64,000 nt of DNA. It comes from Akkermansiaceae bacterium. GTDB taxonomy: Bacteria; Verrucomicrobiota; Verrucomicrobiia; Verrucomicrobiales; Akkermansiaceae. The notes beneath the pieces are model-generated. The model saw only the letters and a list, made by a program, of their open reading frames with translations. It did no database searches and had not been told where the DNA came from. The DNA lies in assembly GCA_905182405.1 (NCBI GenBank), contig CAJJBQ010000001.1, forward strand, positions 1,612,001-1,676,000, written 5' to 3'. Below, piece after piece: positions 23,743-32,342 of the stretch. A program made the position numbers and the translations under genes. Every line of letters begins with the position of its first letter. The stretch's first letter is position 1.

Positions 23743-25889
23743 TTGACGTTCTCTCTCAGTTCAAAAATCCGGGCTTGCGCGGCTTCGATGCGCGGGATGA
23801 TGGCGTCGACCTCGATCGGGAACCAGCGTGGTTTGCCGGGTCGGTGGTCTTTGCTGCTGGGCTGCGTCTGGCGGTTACCATAGAGGAAGGCCCAGTTGGT
23901 CGGCCGCCAGTGGCGTCTCCAGAGGAAGTTCTTCTGCCCGATCTGTTCCCGGACCGCATCCCAACCGGTCGACAGTACCAGCGTCGGTTCGCCGGTGAAT
24001 TGCTCGGTGACCAGCGACGCCCAACGTTCGTGGCCCGACGGCGTGAGTTGCAAACCGCCGATGGTCAACCCGCCCGTATTGAACCCGCTCAGGTCCACCG
24101 CGATCCAACCACGACGCTTCGCCAGCTTCACGATCGCTTGGGCGTAAGCTTTGATGGAAACGTTGTGCCTCGTCAGATCTGGTAGATGCGGGTTTCCCTC
24201 CGCGCGGGCGAAGGGGAACGGCGTGACCAGAACGATCTTCTCGGTGCGCGGCCGAACTTCTGCTTCGAGCAATTTTTCGTAGGCGCTGATGAACTCCGGC
24301 AAGAGCTCGACACCGTCCATCGCTTCCACCTGCCCGAAAGCTGCCACCGCCACTGTGGCGCCGATCCGATCGAGCATCTCGGCGTGGGTGCCGAAATTGC
24401 GCGGGCGCTGCTGACGATAGACCGTGTCCGCCTGCCAAGAGATGTCGCGGAAGTAGACGCTCCGCTCGCCGGCCGCACGGGTGAGATACGTTTCTAGGGC
24501 ACCCGACTCGATCTGCTTCACCATCATTGATCCACCGAGGAAGGCGAGAACGTCCCCCTCTTCCAAGGCGAAACCATCGGTGAATTTCGTCACCTGGGTA
24601 GCGAGTTCCGGCGCCGCAGGGATCGCTCTTTCCACGACCTTGTTAAGGACGGCCAATGATGCGCCGGGGGCGTAGCGCCACTGGTTGGCCAACGAGAAGC
24701 TTTCCGCCCCGACGCGCAACGCGAGTTCCTCCGGCTTCCCGGCGATGCCGCCCGGCGAGCCGTGATCCATCACGCGCACCGCGATAGTATTCTCGCCCGC
24801 GCGCAACACGCCAGCGGGGATCGGGTAATTTCGCACGGTGAAGTGAGCCCCGGGGACTTCATATCCGCCGACGCGTTTCCCATTCACCCAACTGACGTCC
24901 ATGTCGTCGATCTGCCCGAGGTGGACTGACGCTTTCGCCCCGGCCTGCGCGGCGCTGAGTTCGACCGTCTTGCGGAACCAAACCACGCCGTCGTAATCGG
25001 GCAGTCCCGCGTTTTCGAAATGCCCCGGAAGCTTCATCGTCTTCCACGCTTTGTCGTCGAAGTCCGGCTTCGCCCAAGCCTCGCCCTTCGATCCCGGGTC
25101 AGCGGCCGCGATCCGTTTTGACCAGTCGATGGCTGCTCCAGTTGCCGGCGCCGCGTCGCTGCGGGGTTTGATCCGAGGCTTTTTCGTGGGCTCTGCGGCC
25201 GGCTGCCCGACCCTCACCAACTTCGCGTCCAACTCGGCTTCGCCCAACCCGGCCAGTTGCACCGGTGGATCGTGGGTGAGCGTCGGTTTCCGGTAGTGCA
25301 CCGTCTGTGGTGGCCCGCTGTGAATCTGTAGCGCGATCTGCCCTGAGCGCTCGCCTTCGTGATCGCGCACTGCGACGCAGAGCGTGCCATTGATCGCCGT
25401 CCAAATGCGGTCGCCAACCGCCAAGATTTCGTAGCGGTTCCACTCGCCCGGCTTGACCGCTTTGGCGGCTCGGTTGTTCCAGTCCAGCTTCCCGCGCCCG
25501 TGCTCGTGGTAGAGCTTTCCCCAAACCCCGGCGCCGACGTCTGCCTGGTATCCATGCGCCTGACCGTGAGCGTTCGCCTTCTTCGAGCGGAACTGGATTC
25601 CCGCGTTGCGATTGTCCGGCGTCAGCTTCACTTCGACGACGAAATGGAAATCTCCCACTGGCACCGTCGACCAGAGGAACTCGTTCTTCGCCACCCGTTT
25701 GTCAGAGTGCCCGATGATCGCCCCGTCCTTCACGGACCAGAACCCCTCATTGCCGGACCAGCCAGTCAGATCCTCGCCGTTGAAAAAGGATCCTTCGGCG
25801 AGGGGCTTCTCGCTCTCGGCATTCGACGAACGTCCGAGAGTTACAAATAGAACCGCCGTCAAAGTAGCGGTGATCGTTTTCATGTTCAT
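23739..25889 (-). CDS. DUF1080 (3-keto-disaccharide hydrolase)-SGNH hydrolase fusion
   Basis: 716 residues from ATG at 25889 (a second ATG lies two codons on; the longer start at 25946 precedes the signal peptide with unrelated residues). Domain 1 (about 30-215) is a DUF1080 lectin-like sandwich (FFNGEDLTGWSGNEGFWSVK, AGIQFRSKKANAHGQAHGYQ). Domain 2 (about 255-420) is a galactose-binding-like module (WVNGKRVGGYEVPGAHFTVR). Domain 3 (about 440-716) is SGNH-hydrolase-like but the first block reads FLGGSMM instead of GDS, so serine-esterase activity needs proof. It is translationally coupled to the PVC dehydrogenase; both are expected outside the cytoplasm and to act on glycans. Confidence 0.82.
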   Translation of the reverse strand: MNMKTITATLTAVLFVTLGRSSNAESEKPLAEGSFFNGEDLTGWSGNEGFWSVKDGAIIGHSDKRVAKNEFLWSTVPVGDFHFVVEVKLTPDNRNAGIQFRSKKANAHGQAHGYQADVGAGVWGKLYHEHGRGKLDWNNRAAKAVKPGEWNRYEILAVGDRIWTAINGTLCVAVRDHEGERSGQIALQIHSGPPQTVHYRKPTLTHDPPVQLAGLGEAELDAKLVRVGQPAAEPTKKPRIKPRSDAAPATGAAIDWSKRIAAADPGSKGEAWAKPDFDDKAWKTMKLPGHFENAGLPDYDGVVWFRKTVELSAAQAGAKASVHLGQIDDMDVSWVNGKRVGGYEVPGAHFTVRNYPIPAGVLRAGENTIAVRVMDHGSPGGIAGKPEELALRVGAESFSLANQWRYAPGASLAVLNKVVERAIPAAPELATQVTKFTDGFALEEGDVLAFLGGSMMVKQIESGALETYLTRAAGERSVYFRDISWQADTVYRQQRPRNFGTHAEMLDRIGATVAVAAFGQVEAMDGVELLPEFISAYEKLLEAEVRPRTEKIVLVTPFPFARAEGNPHLPDLTRHNVSIKAYAQAIVKLAKRRGWIAVDLSGFNTGGLTIGGLQLTPSGHERWASLVTEQFTGEPTLVLSTGWDAVREQIGQKNFLWRRHWRPTNWAFLYGNRQTQPSSKDHRPGKPRWFPIEVDAIIPRIEAAQARIFELRENVK

Positions 25890-26053
25890 TTTACCAGTAA
25901 CTATCGATGAATCGAGATCATGCCCAGAATCGCGACATCCCAACAAGCTCTTCTAGGCATCATCAATACCCGAAGGCTGGATTAACCTTTCAACAATATC
26001 ATCAAGGACTTCCCAGCCATCAGGTGCAGAGGACCACAGCGAAAATGACTGCT

Positions 26054-26131
26054 ACTGCTGGGAATTTTCTTTTGGGGCGAGGAGCTTGAGGGTGCCGTTG
26101 AAGGGATAGCAGAGGGAGAGAAAGGGTGTTG
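26054..26131 (+). repeat. Dispersed repeat R12 (second subfamily)
   Basis: Reads CTGCTGGGAATTTTCTTTTG, GCTTGAGGGTGCCGTTGAAG and GGGAGAGAAAGGGTGTT. The middle matches R9 and R17. It lies just beyond the 3' end of the sulfatase gene. Confidence 0.85.
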
Positions 26132-26153
26132 GCTAGCGTCGTAATCCGTTTGT

Positions 26154-27521
26154 TTACAGTCCGCCTTTTGAAGCGATATCCAGCTTACGTTGTTTTTTGA
26201 GTTTCGCCTTTAGCTCATTTACTTTTTCTGGATTCTTTCCAGCGACGTCGGTTTTCTCATTCGGGTCGTTGCTGAGATTGAAGAGTTCGGCTTTTGGCAT
26301 GTCGGGCGAGTCGCGATTCTTGGATTCGGTGAGAATGAGCTTCCAGTCGCCATTTCGGAGTGCCCAGCGATTTCCGCCGGGGCCCGTAATGTGGAGGTTT
26401 CGGTTGGGCAATGGTGCTTCGCTGTTCAGAGCGGGCCACAAATTCACGCCGTCCCATTTTAGTTCGGCTGATTCTATTTTTACTTCAGCCAGGGCGCAGA
26501 ACGTCGGCATCCAATCGACGACGCAAACGGGCGTTTCGAATTCAGCGCCGGGCTTCAATTTGCCGGGCCAGCGAGCAATGGTCGGGACGCGGATTCCGCC
26601 CTCATAGAGCGAGCCCTTTTGGCCGCGGAGCGGGAGGTTGTTTCCGGGGATCTTGCCATTGGGGCAGTCGTCGTCGGGATATTTGGTATCGTTATTTTGC
26701 GAAGTGGAGCCGCCGTTGTCGCTGGTGAAAACGATGAGGGTGTTTTCTTTTTGCCCGGCTTCATCAATGGCGTCGACGATCCGACCGACTGAGGCATCGA
26801 AGTGCATGATGCAGGCTGAATATTGGCGGGCGACGTTGCCCACGATTTTCGCTGGGACCTTCTCCAGCCATTCGTCTGGCTCGCGAATGGGCAGATGGAC
26901 GGCGGTGAATGGAACGTAGAGAAAAAATGGCTTGGGTTTTTCTGCGGAAGTTTTTTCGTTGATCCACTTCACGGCTTCATTTGTCAGCAAATCGGTGACG
27001 TGGCCTTTTTCATCGATCAATTGATGATTCCGGTGCCAGGTGACGGAGTAATCGCCCTTTTTGTAACGATGGTTGTAGGGCGCAATCCCACCTGCCAGAG
27101 AGCCGTAGCTGTGATCGAACCCATAATGATTCGGGCCCCACTCCGATTTTGATCCGAGGTGCCATTTCCCGATCAGGGCAGTGGAATAGCCCACTTCGCC
27201 GAGTGCTTTTGCCACGGTCACAGTTTCGAACGGCAAGCCCTGATTATTGATCGGGGTGGTGATTCCGAAGCGGCTCCAATACCTTCCAGTGAGAAAGCCG
27301 GCTCGTGTCGGGCTGCAAACAGGAGCGACGTAGTGCTGTTTTATTTCGATCCCTTCGGCCAGCAGCTGATTCAAGTTGGGAGTCGGAGTGTTCCCACCGT
27401 GAAACTCCACATCGGCCCAGCCAAGATCGTCGGCGATGATGAATACAAAATTTGGCTGTGACTGAGCGTTCGCGAAGGCAGAACAGGCGAGAGCCAGGAA
27501 GGAGAGAATCTGTTTTTTCAT
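26154..27521 (-). CDS. Exported type I sulfatase
   Basis: 455 residues from ATG at 27521; a longer reading would add 25 residues encoded by repeat R13. A signal peptide (KKQILSFLALACSAFANAQ) precedes the sulfatase fold. The active-site motif is CSPTRAGFLTGR at residues 69-80, where Cys69 should become formylglycine. Asp31 and Asp32 in IIADDLGWADV bind calcium, SDNG completes the metal site, and the C-terminal subdomain reads WALRNGDWKLIL. The type probably removes sulfate esters from algal or animal polysaccharides. Repeat R13 begins one or two bases before the start codon, so the native promoter is displaced or supplied by the repeat. Confidence 0.92.
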   Translation of the reverse strand: MKKQILSFLALACSAFANAQSQPNFVFIIADDLGWADVEFHGGNTPTPNLNQLLAEGIEIKQHYVAPVCSPTRAGFLTGRYWSRFGITTPINNQGLPFETVTVAKALGEVGYSTALIGKWHLGSKSEWGPNHYGFDHSYGSLAGGIAPYNHRYKKGDYSVTWHRNHQLIDEKGHVTDLLTNEAVKWINEKTSAEKPKPFFLYVPFTAVHLPIREPDEWLEKVPAKIVGNVARQYSACIMHFDASVGRIVDAIDEAGQKENTLIVFTSDNGGSTSQNNDTKYPDDDCPNGKIPGNNLPLRGQKGSLYEGGIRVPTIARWPGKLKPGAEFETPVCVVDWMPTFCALAEVKIESAELKWDGVNLWPALNSEAPLPNRNLHITGPGGNRWALRNGDWKLILTESKNRDSPDMPKAELFNLSNDPNEKTDVAGKNPEKVNELKAKLKKQRKLDIASKGGL

Positions 27522-27522
27522 T

Positions 27523-27568
27523 GTTGCTAGGAATTTACTTTTGGCGGGAGGCTTTTGAAGCCGCCTTC
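27523..27568 (+). repeat. Dispersed repeat R13 (3'-truncated), touching a start codon
   Basis: The first 45 bases of the family (TTGCTAGGAATTTAC to GAAGCCGCC) are present, then the match stops. It lies directly upstream of the sulfatase start on the reverse strand. Confidence 0.85.
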
Positions 27569-27630
27569 TTCCCAAGGGACGGCGGCCAATAGCCACAACG
27601 GCTCATTCAACTTCTCATCTCTTCTCTTCT

Positions 27631-29241
27631 ATGCCATCGTCGCGCATGCCTTTCATCTCACGTACCCTGCTGCTTGTCACGCTCCTCATCATGGCGCCTC
27701 ACGCGGCCCTTGCCCAAGCGGCGAGCGAATGGGTGAACGCTTACGAAGCCAAGGTTCATGACGACTTGCCCTATCGTCTCATGAGTCCCTTGGGCTTCGA
27801 CGCCAACGAACGCTACCCCGTGATCGTCTCCCTCCATGGCGGTGGTGGGAAGGGCACTGACAATCGCAAACAATTGAAGCAATGGAATCAGCAACTTGCC
27901 GAGAAGCAGATTCGTAAAGACTACCCCTGCTATGTCTTAGCACCTCAATCCACCGGGCTCTGGGATGAAACTCATCTGAGAATGATCCAGGCGGTCATCG
28001 CCGAGCTCCCAGGGGTCGACAAAGATCGCATCTACATGATGGGCCATTCTATGGGAGGTCATGGATCTAACATACTCATACAATTCGCTCCGAAGTACTT
28101 TGCTGCCATCGCTCCCTCCGCCGGCACCGGATTGAAGCGGACGGAAGAGTTCATCGATCCTTCCAAGATGAAAGACGTTCCAATCTGGGCCTTTCATGGC
28201 GATCAGGACAAGGTCTGCCCTTACGATCGCAATCTGGAACTCTTCAATGAGCTGAAGGAATTGGGTGGCAACATGAAGCTCACCACCTTCAAAGGCGACG
28301 GACACGGCATCGCCGGAAAGATGATTCCGGGCGCAGATAATGGTAGCATACTCATGAGTGGAGAACGCTGCGATCCCGAACCCGATTTCTTAAAATGGCT
28401 GTTCAAGCAGCGCTTGCCTGGCAATCAGGCAGCGTCTGAGGAGGAGAGGACAGACGTCCCCAGTAATTTCCTCACATTCAATCACGGCGAGGTCGAGAGA
28501 CGCTATCTCATCCACCGTCCCAAGAATCTCCCAGACAACGCACCCCTCGTCTTCTTGCTCCACGGCTATCGGGGTGATGCGCGCAGCTACATGGAGCTGG
28601 GCATGAATCGCGTGGCCGACGCGAACGGATTCGCGGTCTGTTATCCTCAGGGAGAGAAAGATCGCAAGGGAATCCCGCACTGGAATGCCCGATTCAAGAT
28701 CAGCAAGGTCGACGACATCGGTTTCCTCTCAGCTCTCGCCGTCCATCTGCAGTCAACACACAAGCTCGACCCTAATAAGACCTTCACTTGCGGCATTTCA
28801 AATGGAGGTTTCATGAGTTACACCTTGGTGGCAGAGAAACCAGAGGTCTTCAAAGCCGCCGCCTCCGTCATCGGCACCATGAGTGGTTACACCTGGGAAC
28901 ACCGGGATCAGATCAAGCCCGTGCCCATCTTACAAATCTCAGGGCTTCACGACGAGATCGTTCCCTACGACGGCAGTATGTCTCCAAAGGGCGGCTGGGG
29001 CGGCGCGCCGAACCAAGACGACATCATGGAATTCTGGAAAGGGCTGAACCAGACCAAGACAGAAGAAGTGGTGAAACTCTCAGACAAGACCACCGCCCAC
29101 TACTACAAAGACGGCGTGAACGGCAACCAGATCTGGCACTACAAGATCAAAGAGTTTGGGCACCGTTTCCCTCACAGGCGCAATGGCGCCGGGATCAGCT
29201 CGGTGAAAGAGATCTGGAAGTTCTTCATGGAAGTGAACTAA
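27631..29241 (+). CDS. Exported protein with two tandem alpha/beta-hydrolase domains
   Basis: 536 residues; a signal peptide follows Met1 or Met6 (ISRTLLLVTLLIMAPHAALA). Domain 1 (about 45-265) is esterase-like: oxyanion region VIVSLHGGGGKGT, nucleophile elbow MGHSMGG, acid region FHGDQDKVCPYD and catalytic-His region FKGDGHGIAGK. Domain 2 (about 285-536) resembles polyhydroxybutyrate-depolymerase/feruloyl-esterase proteins: VFLLHGYRGDARSYMELG, nucleophile CGISNGGFMSYTL, SGLHDEIVPYDG and FGHRFPH. Both domains retain apparent triads, so a bifunctional carbohydrate esterase is likely. The sulfatase gene is divergent across a 110-base gap containing R13. Confidence 0.85.
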   Translation: MPSSRMPFISRTLLLVTLLIMAPHAALAQAASEWVNAYEAKVHDDLPYRLMSPLGFDANERYPVIVSLHGGGGKGTDNRKQLKQWNQQLAEKQIRKDYPCYVLAPQSTGLWDETHLRMIQAVIAELPGVDKDRIYMMGHSMGGHGSNILIQFAPKYFAAIAPSAGTGLKRTEEFIDPSKMKDVPIWAFHGDQDKVCPYDRNLELFNELKELGGNMKLTTFKGDGHGIAGKMIPGADNGSILMSGERCDPEPDFLKWLFKQRLPGNQAASEEERTDVPSNFLTFNHGEVERRYLIHRPKNLPDNAPLVFLLHGYRGDARSYMELGMNRVADANGFAVCYPQGEKDRKGIPHWNARFKISKVDDIGFLSALAVHLQSTHKLDPNKTFTCGISNGGFMSYTLVAEKPEVFKAAASVIGTMSGYTWEHRDQIKPVPILQISGLHDEIVPYDGSMSPKGGWGGAPNQDDIMEFWKGLNQTKTEEVVKLSDKTTAHYYKDGVNGNQIWHYKIKEFGHRFPHRRNGAGISSVKEIWKFFMEVN

Positions 29242-29285
29242 TTTTGCGGAAGATCCGGGAGTGGTGACTTTCGACACGAGAAGCT

Positions 29286-29699
29286 TTAACGAAACGGATT
29301 CAACATCCTAACAGGTGCGTCTTTGAAGTCGCGTTCGTTTCGTGTCACCACGGTGAGGACGTGTCGGATCGCTGTGGGGGCAAGGATGCCGTCGGACGGT
29401 GATATTCTGATGCCCTTAAGATCCAGCTGCCCTTGCATTTGTCCCCGGCTATGGGCGGCGGCGCGATTGAAACTGAGGATGGAACCATCCATGGTCGAGT
29501 TGAGTGAGGTGAGCCACTGTTGGAACTGATCGCGCCGCTTACCCTGAGGTAATCGCTCGATATCTCGACGGATCTCGGCAATCGTTAGGGTAGAAATGAA
29601 GAGTTCGGACTCATTCTCTACAAGCCATTCGACGACCTCGGCGTCCGGGCGAGGCTTGAGAGTTTCGGAAAAGACATTGGTATCAACCAGGTAGCTCAT
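29286..29699 (-). CDS. vapC: VapC-type PIN-domain toxin
   Basis: 137 residues. PIN-domain features: YLVDTNVFSE (first metal-binding Asp), ISTLTIAEIRRDIERLP (Glu), SPSDGILAPTAI (Asp) and VVTRNERDF (last acidic residues). PIN toxins are magnesium-dependent RNases that cut tRNA or rRNA when freed from their antitoxin. The gene lies ten bases after the AbrB-like antitoxin gene on the same strand, the expected order. Copies of the dispersed repeat and gene fragments surround the module. Confidence 0.88.
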   Translation of the reverse strand: MSYLVDTNVFSETLKPRPDAEVVEWLVENESELFISTLTIAEIRRDIERLPQGKRRDQFQQWLTSLNSTMDGSILSFNRAAAHSRGQMQGQLDLKGIRISPSDGILAPTAIRHVLTVVTRNERDFKDAPVRMLNPFR

Positions 29700-29709
29700 T
29701 CGCCGAAGT

Positions 29710-29871
29710 TTAACGGCTCAGGGAGATCTTCCTCGCTTTTGCGAGCGGGTACAGAACGATCTCGCCATCAAGTAGATAGAACTCGAAGTCATCCCCCGCT
29801 TCGAGTTTCATCTGATCGCGAATCGCTTTTGGAATGACAATCTGTCCTTTCTGAGCAAGCACCGCAGTCAT
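29710..29871 (-). CDS. AbrB/MazE-type antitoxin
   Basis: 53 residues from ATG at 29871. The swapped-hairpin DNA-binding domain reads TAVLAQKGQIVIPKAIRDQM then KLEAGDDFEFYLLDGE. The frame can be extended to ATG 29919, but those 16 extra codons (ATVADILDQDLP) are identical to part of a sulfatase fragment at 48044-48081 and do not belong to the antitoxin family, so I place the start at 29871. The antitoxin should bind the PIN toxin and repress its own promoter. Its upstream region has been replaced by a sulfatase scrap plus repeat R14. Confidence 0.82.
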   Translation of the reverse strand: MTAVLAQKGQIVIPKAIRDQMKLEAGDDFEFYLLDGEIVLYPLAKARKISLSR

Positions 29872-29923
29872 GGTAGGAATAGGGAGATCTTGATCTAAGA
29901 TGTCGGCGACGGTGGCCATGAAA

Positions 29924-30000
29924 ACTGCTAGGAGTTTGCTTTTTGCGAGAGGACCTTGAAGCCGCCTTTGGACCGGAGCAGAGGGGCGTGAAAGGGGCTT
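29924..30000 (+). repeat. Dispersed repeat R14, with sulfatase-derived flank
   Basis: A full copy. Together with the bases to its left it shares a 52-base identical stretch (29882-29933) with the R16 locus (48044-48095). The shared flank is sulfatase coding sequence. Confidence 0.92.
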
Positions 30001-30002
30001 GA

Positions 30003-30372
30003 TTGTTTAAGTAAGCCTGACCCGGCTGTTTCATCTCGCCAGATGGGATGCCCGCTTTCAGCGAAAGTCATCTGGGGGCGGGAAACCCAGGGCTGCGCTT
30101 CCTCCTTCGTTCTCCGAGCTCCGGCGGACAAGTCGCTCTGCCGCCGGGCTGTGTTGGTTTGCCCCTTTGGAACTGGAGATTTTAGAATGGGCAATGGTGA
30201 GGGTGGACTGGCGACGAAGAAATCGGGGCTGGGAAGGACGGAGCAGACCCCATCGAGTCGACCAAGGGCGCGGTCGGCATCAGACAAAAGGCGGACGATC
30301 TCCTGATCTTGGTCGGTGAGTTTCCGTGCGGGGTCTTCGTGGAAGGAGGTGGCTTGATTTTCAAAGCATGGC
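30003..30372 (-). pseudogene. Mosaic remnant including a copy of the Fic N terminus
   Basis: An open reverse frame is built of unrelated pieces. First comes a segment MPPCFENQATSFHEDPARKL resembling sequence downstream of the 33302 gene. Next is DQDQEIVRLLSDADRALGRL and the following residues, nearly identical to residues 33-67 of the Fic protein at 30905-32095. Then comes a member of the second repeat family (30072-30177), and last the end of R14. No single protein family covers it, so it is a product of rearrangement. Confidence 0.7.
30072..30177 (+). repeat. Second interspersed repeat family, copy C1
   Basis: GGGGGCGGGAAACCCAGGGC ... GTTGGTTTGCCCC matches 33041-33112 apart from an internal insertion of about 30 bases. 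The two copies flank the Fic / second toxin-antitoxin region in the same orientation. Confidence 0.7.
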
Positions 30373-30384
30373 GGCATTCTATAT

Positions 30385-30773
30385 TTATTTTCGGTGGAAG
30401 GGTTCGCTGTGAACAAGGGCTTGGATGAACTCGTTCACCGAGTAGTTCCTCGCTTTGGCTTTTGAGGTGATCTCGAGAGCGAGGTCTTCGTCGGTGAAGC
30501 CGAAGGGACGGCCCAGGGCATATTCGATGAGGTGCTCGGTGAAGCCGCGGGTAAAGTCTTTTTCACGGGCTGCGATGAGGTCGCGCATTTCGTGGTAGCT
30601 GGCAAACTTGGGGCCTTTGTGAAAGGCGCCCGAGGGATCGATCTCCCAGGTTTTCCACTTTCTCCAGTTCCTGCCACTTTTGTCTTTGGTGCGGTGGCTG
30701 TCTGTCGTGCGCCACTTGCCGGCGGCGGCGAAGTTTTCGAGGCCGAATCCGATCGGGTCGATCTTGCTCGATG
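30385..30773 (-). pseudogene. Duplicated 3' end of a DUF1592-type cytochrome gene
   Basis: This copies the last 130 codons of the 33302-36679 gene, including the DUF1585 end (EHLIEYALGRPFGFTDEDLA, HSEPFHRK and stop). Positions 30554-30767 match 33471-33684 with one difference in 214 bases, whereas 30388-30553 differs from 33305-33470 at about 23 of 166 positions. The match ends abruptly at 30767. No start or heme domain is present. Confidence 0.88.
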
Positions 30774-30874
30774 GAGTCAGGCTCCCAGACTAGGCGAAAC
30801 GTATTACGTTCGCGGGCTTCAAGGAGGCGGATGAGCTGTTCCTTGGTGAGATTGCGGTAGTCTTGCTTTGCCAA
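30774..30874 (-). pseudogene. N-terminal scrap of a DNA-methyltransferase-like gene
   Basis: ATG at 30874 begins MAKQDYRNLTKEQLIRLLEA followed by RERNTFRLVWEPDSIE, then runs into the duplicated cytochrome fragment. A start with 'LTKEELIxxLxxR...GLVWE' is common at the N terminus of type III-like site-specific adenine methyltransferases; the assignment rests on this short segment. Only about 33 codons remain. Confidence 0.4.
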
Positions 30875-30904
30875 GGTGGGAATGGAAAATATGTCAGGAA
30901 CTGA

Positions 30905-32095
30905 TTAGGCCTGCGTGGTGTCAGGGATGGTATCGGAGGGAGTGCCCTCGGGTGAATGGAAAATATCGAGATAAGGGTCGAAGCGGAAGCGACGGTTTCT
31001 TTTTTGGCCGGTGGTTTCTTTGATCAAGCCGAGTTCCTCGAAGCGGGAGAGGATTTTACCTGCCTGGGTAAATGAGATATTGAGCTGTTCTTTGACTTGA
31101 TTGGCAGTGACAGCGGGATGCTCGAAGAGGTAGTCGAGGAGCGGGAGGGCACCATTCATATTGCCAACAGTATCTGCGACCTTCTGGCGGGTCCTTTCGC
31201 GGAGGGAGATGATTTCACGAGCTGTCGTGACGGCATCACGAGAGACGGTGGCGACCCCTCGGAGGAAGAACTTAATCCAGCCTTCCCAGTCGCCAGTGCG
31301 GCGAATGGCGGTGAGGCGGTCATAGTATTCCATGCGGTGGAGCTTGAAGTAGTGGGAGAGGTAGAGGAGGGGGAACTCGAGGATATCGCGGTGGCAGAGG
31401 AGGAAGGTGATGAGGAGTCGGCCGACGCGGCCATTGCCATCGAGGAAGGGGTGGATGGTTTCGAACTGAGCGTGAGCGTAAGCGCAGTGGATGAGGGCGG
31501 GGAGATCGCCGGGTGCGTGAAGGAATTTTTCTAAATCACCGAGGGCCTGGGTCATCTCGTGGACAGGCGGTGGGACGTAAGTAGCATCCTTTAAAGCGTA
31601 GCCTTCAGGTCCGATCCAGTTTTGGGAGCGGCGGAACTCTCCGGGGTTTCTCTCGCTGCCCCGGGTGCCAGCCATGAGCTTGACGTGGATTTCACGGATG
31701 AGGCGGAGGGACAGCGGGAGGTCGCCGCTGCGGATTTGGGCAAGCCCGTGGTTCATGGCCTTGATGTAGTTGACGACTTCCTCGACGTCCTTGGGCGTGC
31801 CTTGCTCGCCGGACTCGTAGTCGATGACGTCTTCGAGCGTGCTTTGGGTGCCCTCGATCTGTGAAGAGAGGACGGCCTCGTATCGGACATACATCGCGAC
31901 GAAGAAATTCGGGCTGGGAAGGACGGAGCAGACGCCATCGAGTCGGCCGAGGGCGCGGTCGGCATCAGACAATAGGCGGACGATCTCCTGATCTTGGTCG
32001 AGAGGAGGTTCCGGGGGAAGTGGGGACGGGATGAAGGCCGAGTAGCCTTCACGTTGTTTTACAAAATGCCCTGATCGTGAAATAAGATCGCTCAC
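30905..32095 (-). CDS. Fic domain protein with N-terminal inhibitory motif
   Basis: 396 residues. The Fic core is HPFLDGNGRVGR at residues 215-226, a complete active site for AMP transfer to hydroxyls of target proteins. An N-terminal Fic_N region carries an inhibitory helix, SSQIEG at 77-82, matching [S/T]xxxE[G/N], so the enzyme should be self-inhibited (class II). The C terminus has a winged-helix-like segment (NQVKEQLNISFTQAGKILSR) typical of this subfamily. It may modify a cellular GTPase, topoisomerase or itself. An almost identical copy of residues 33-67 lies in the mosaic remnant downstream. No partner gene is visible. Confidence 0.9.
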   Translation of the reverse strand: MSDLISRSGHFVKQREGYSAFIPSPLPPEPPLDQDQEIVRLLSDADRALGRLDGVCSVLPSPNFFVAMYVRYEAVLSSQIEGTQSTLEDVIDYESGEQGTPKDVEEVVNYIKAMNHGLAQIRSGDLPLSLRLIREIHVKLMAGTRGSERNPGEFRRSQNWIGPEGYALKDATYVPPPVHEMTQALGDLEKFLHAPGDLPALIHCAYAHAQFETIHPFLDGNGRVGRLLITFLLCHRDILEFPLLYLSHYFKLHRMEYYDRLTAIRRTGDWEGWIKFFLRGVATVSRDAVTTAREIISLRERTRQKVADTVGNMNGALPLLDYLFEHPAVTANQVKEQLNISFTQAGKILSRFEELGLIKETTGQKRNRRFRFDPYLDIFHSPEGTPSDTIPDTTQA

Positions 32096-32235
32096 GGGGG
32101 ATGTTTATCACTCAAATGGAGAATAACCGAGAGGAAAAGGGTTCTTATTATTCAAAATGGTTTATTTTAATAATAAGGAGCGAATGGAGGGAGGATTATT
32201 GCTCGATCAGGTAATATGGTTGCGGGCATACAAAA

Positions 32236-32266
32236 GATGTAGGGTGAGACGCTCACGCTCCATATT
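32236..32266 (+). repeat. Short repeat D1 upstream of the second toxin-antitoxin module
   Basis: TGTAGGGTGAGACGCTCACG followed by CTCCATATT matches 33136-33164 with changes in the central GGAAACCC part. The two copies flank the VapBC-like genes in direct orientation. Confidence 0.45.
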
Positions 32267-32313
32267 AATTGAGGCGCTCGATTTTGGTGATTTCACCGGA
32301 AAACGGCTCGATG

Positions 32314-32335
32314 AAATGGTGTTTTGGCACCATTT
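32314..32335. promoter_or_regulatory. Probable antitoxin operator
   Basis: A perfect 8-base inverted repeat, AAATGGTG-TTTTGG-CACCATTT, ends seven bases before the antitoxin start. A smaller GGTGA-TT-TCACC dyad lies about 25 bases upstream. Ribbon-helix-helix antitoxins typically bind such sites to repress their own operon. Confidence 0.55.
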
Positions 32336-32342
32336 TGGTGGC

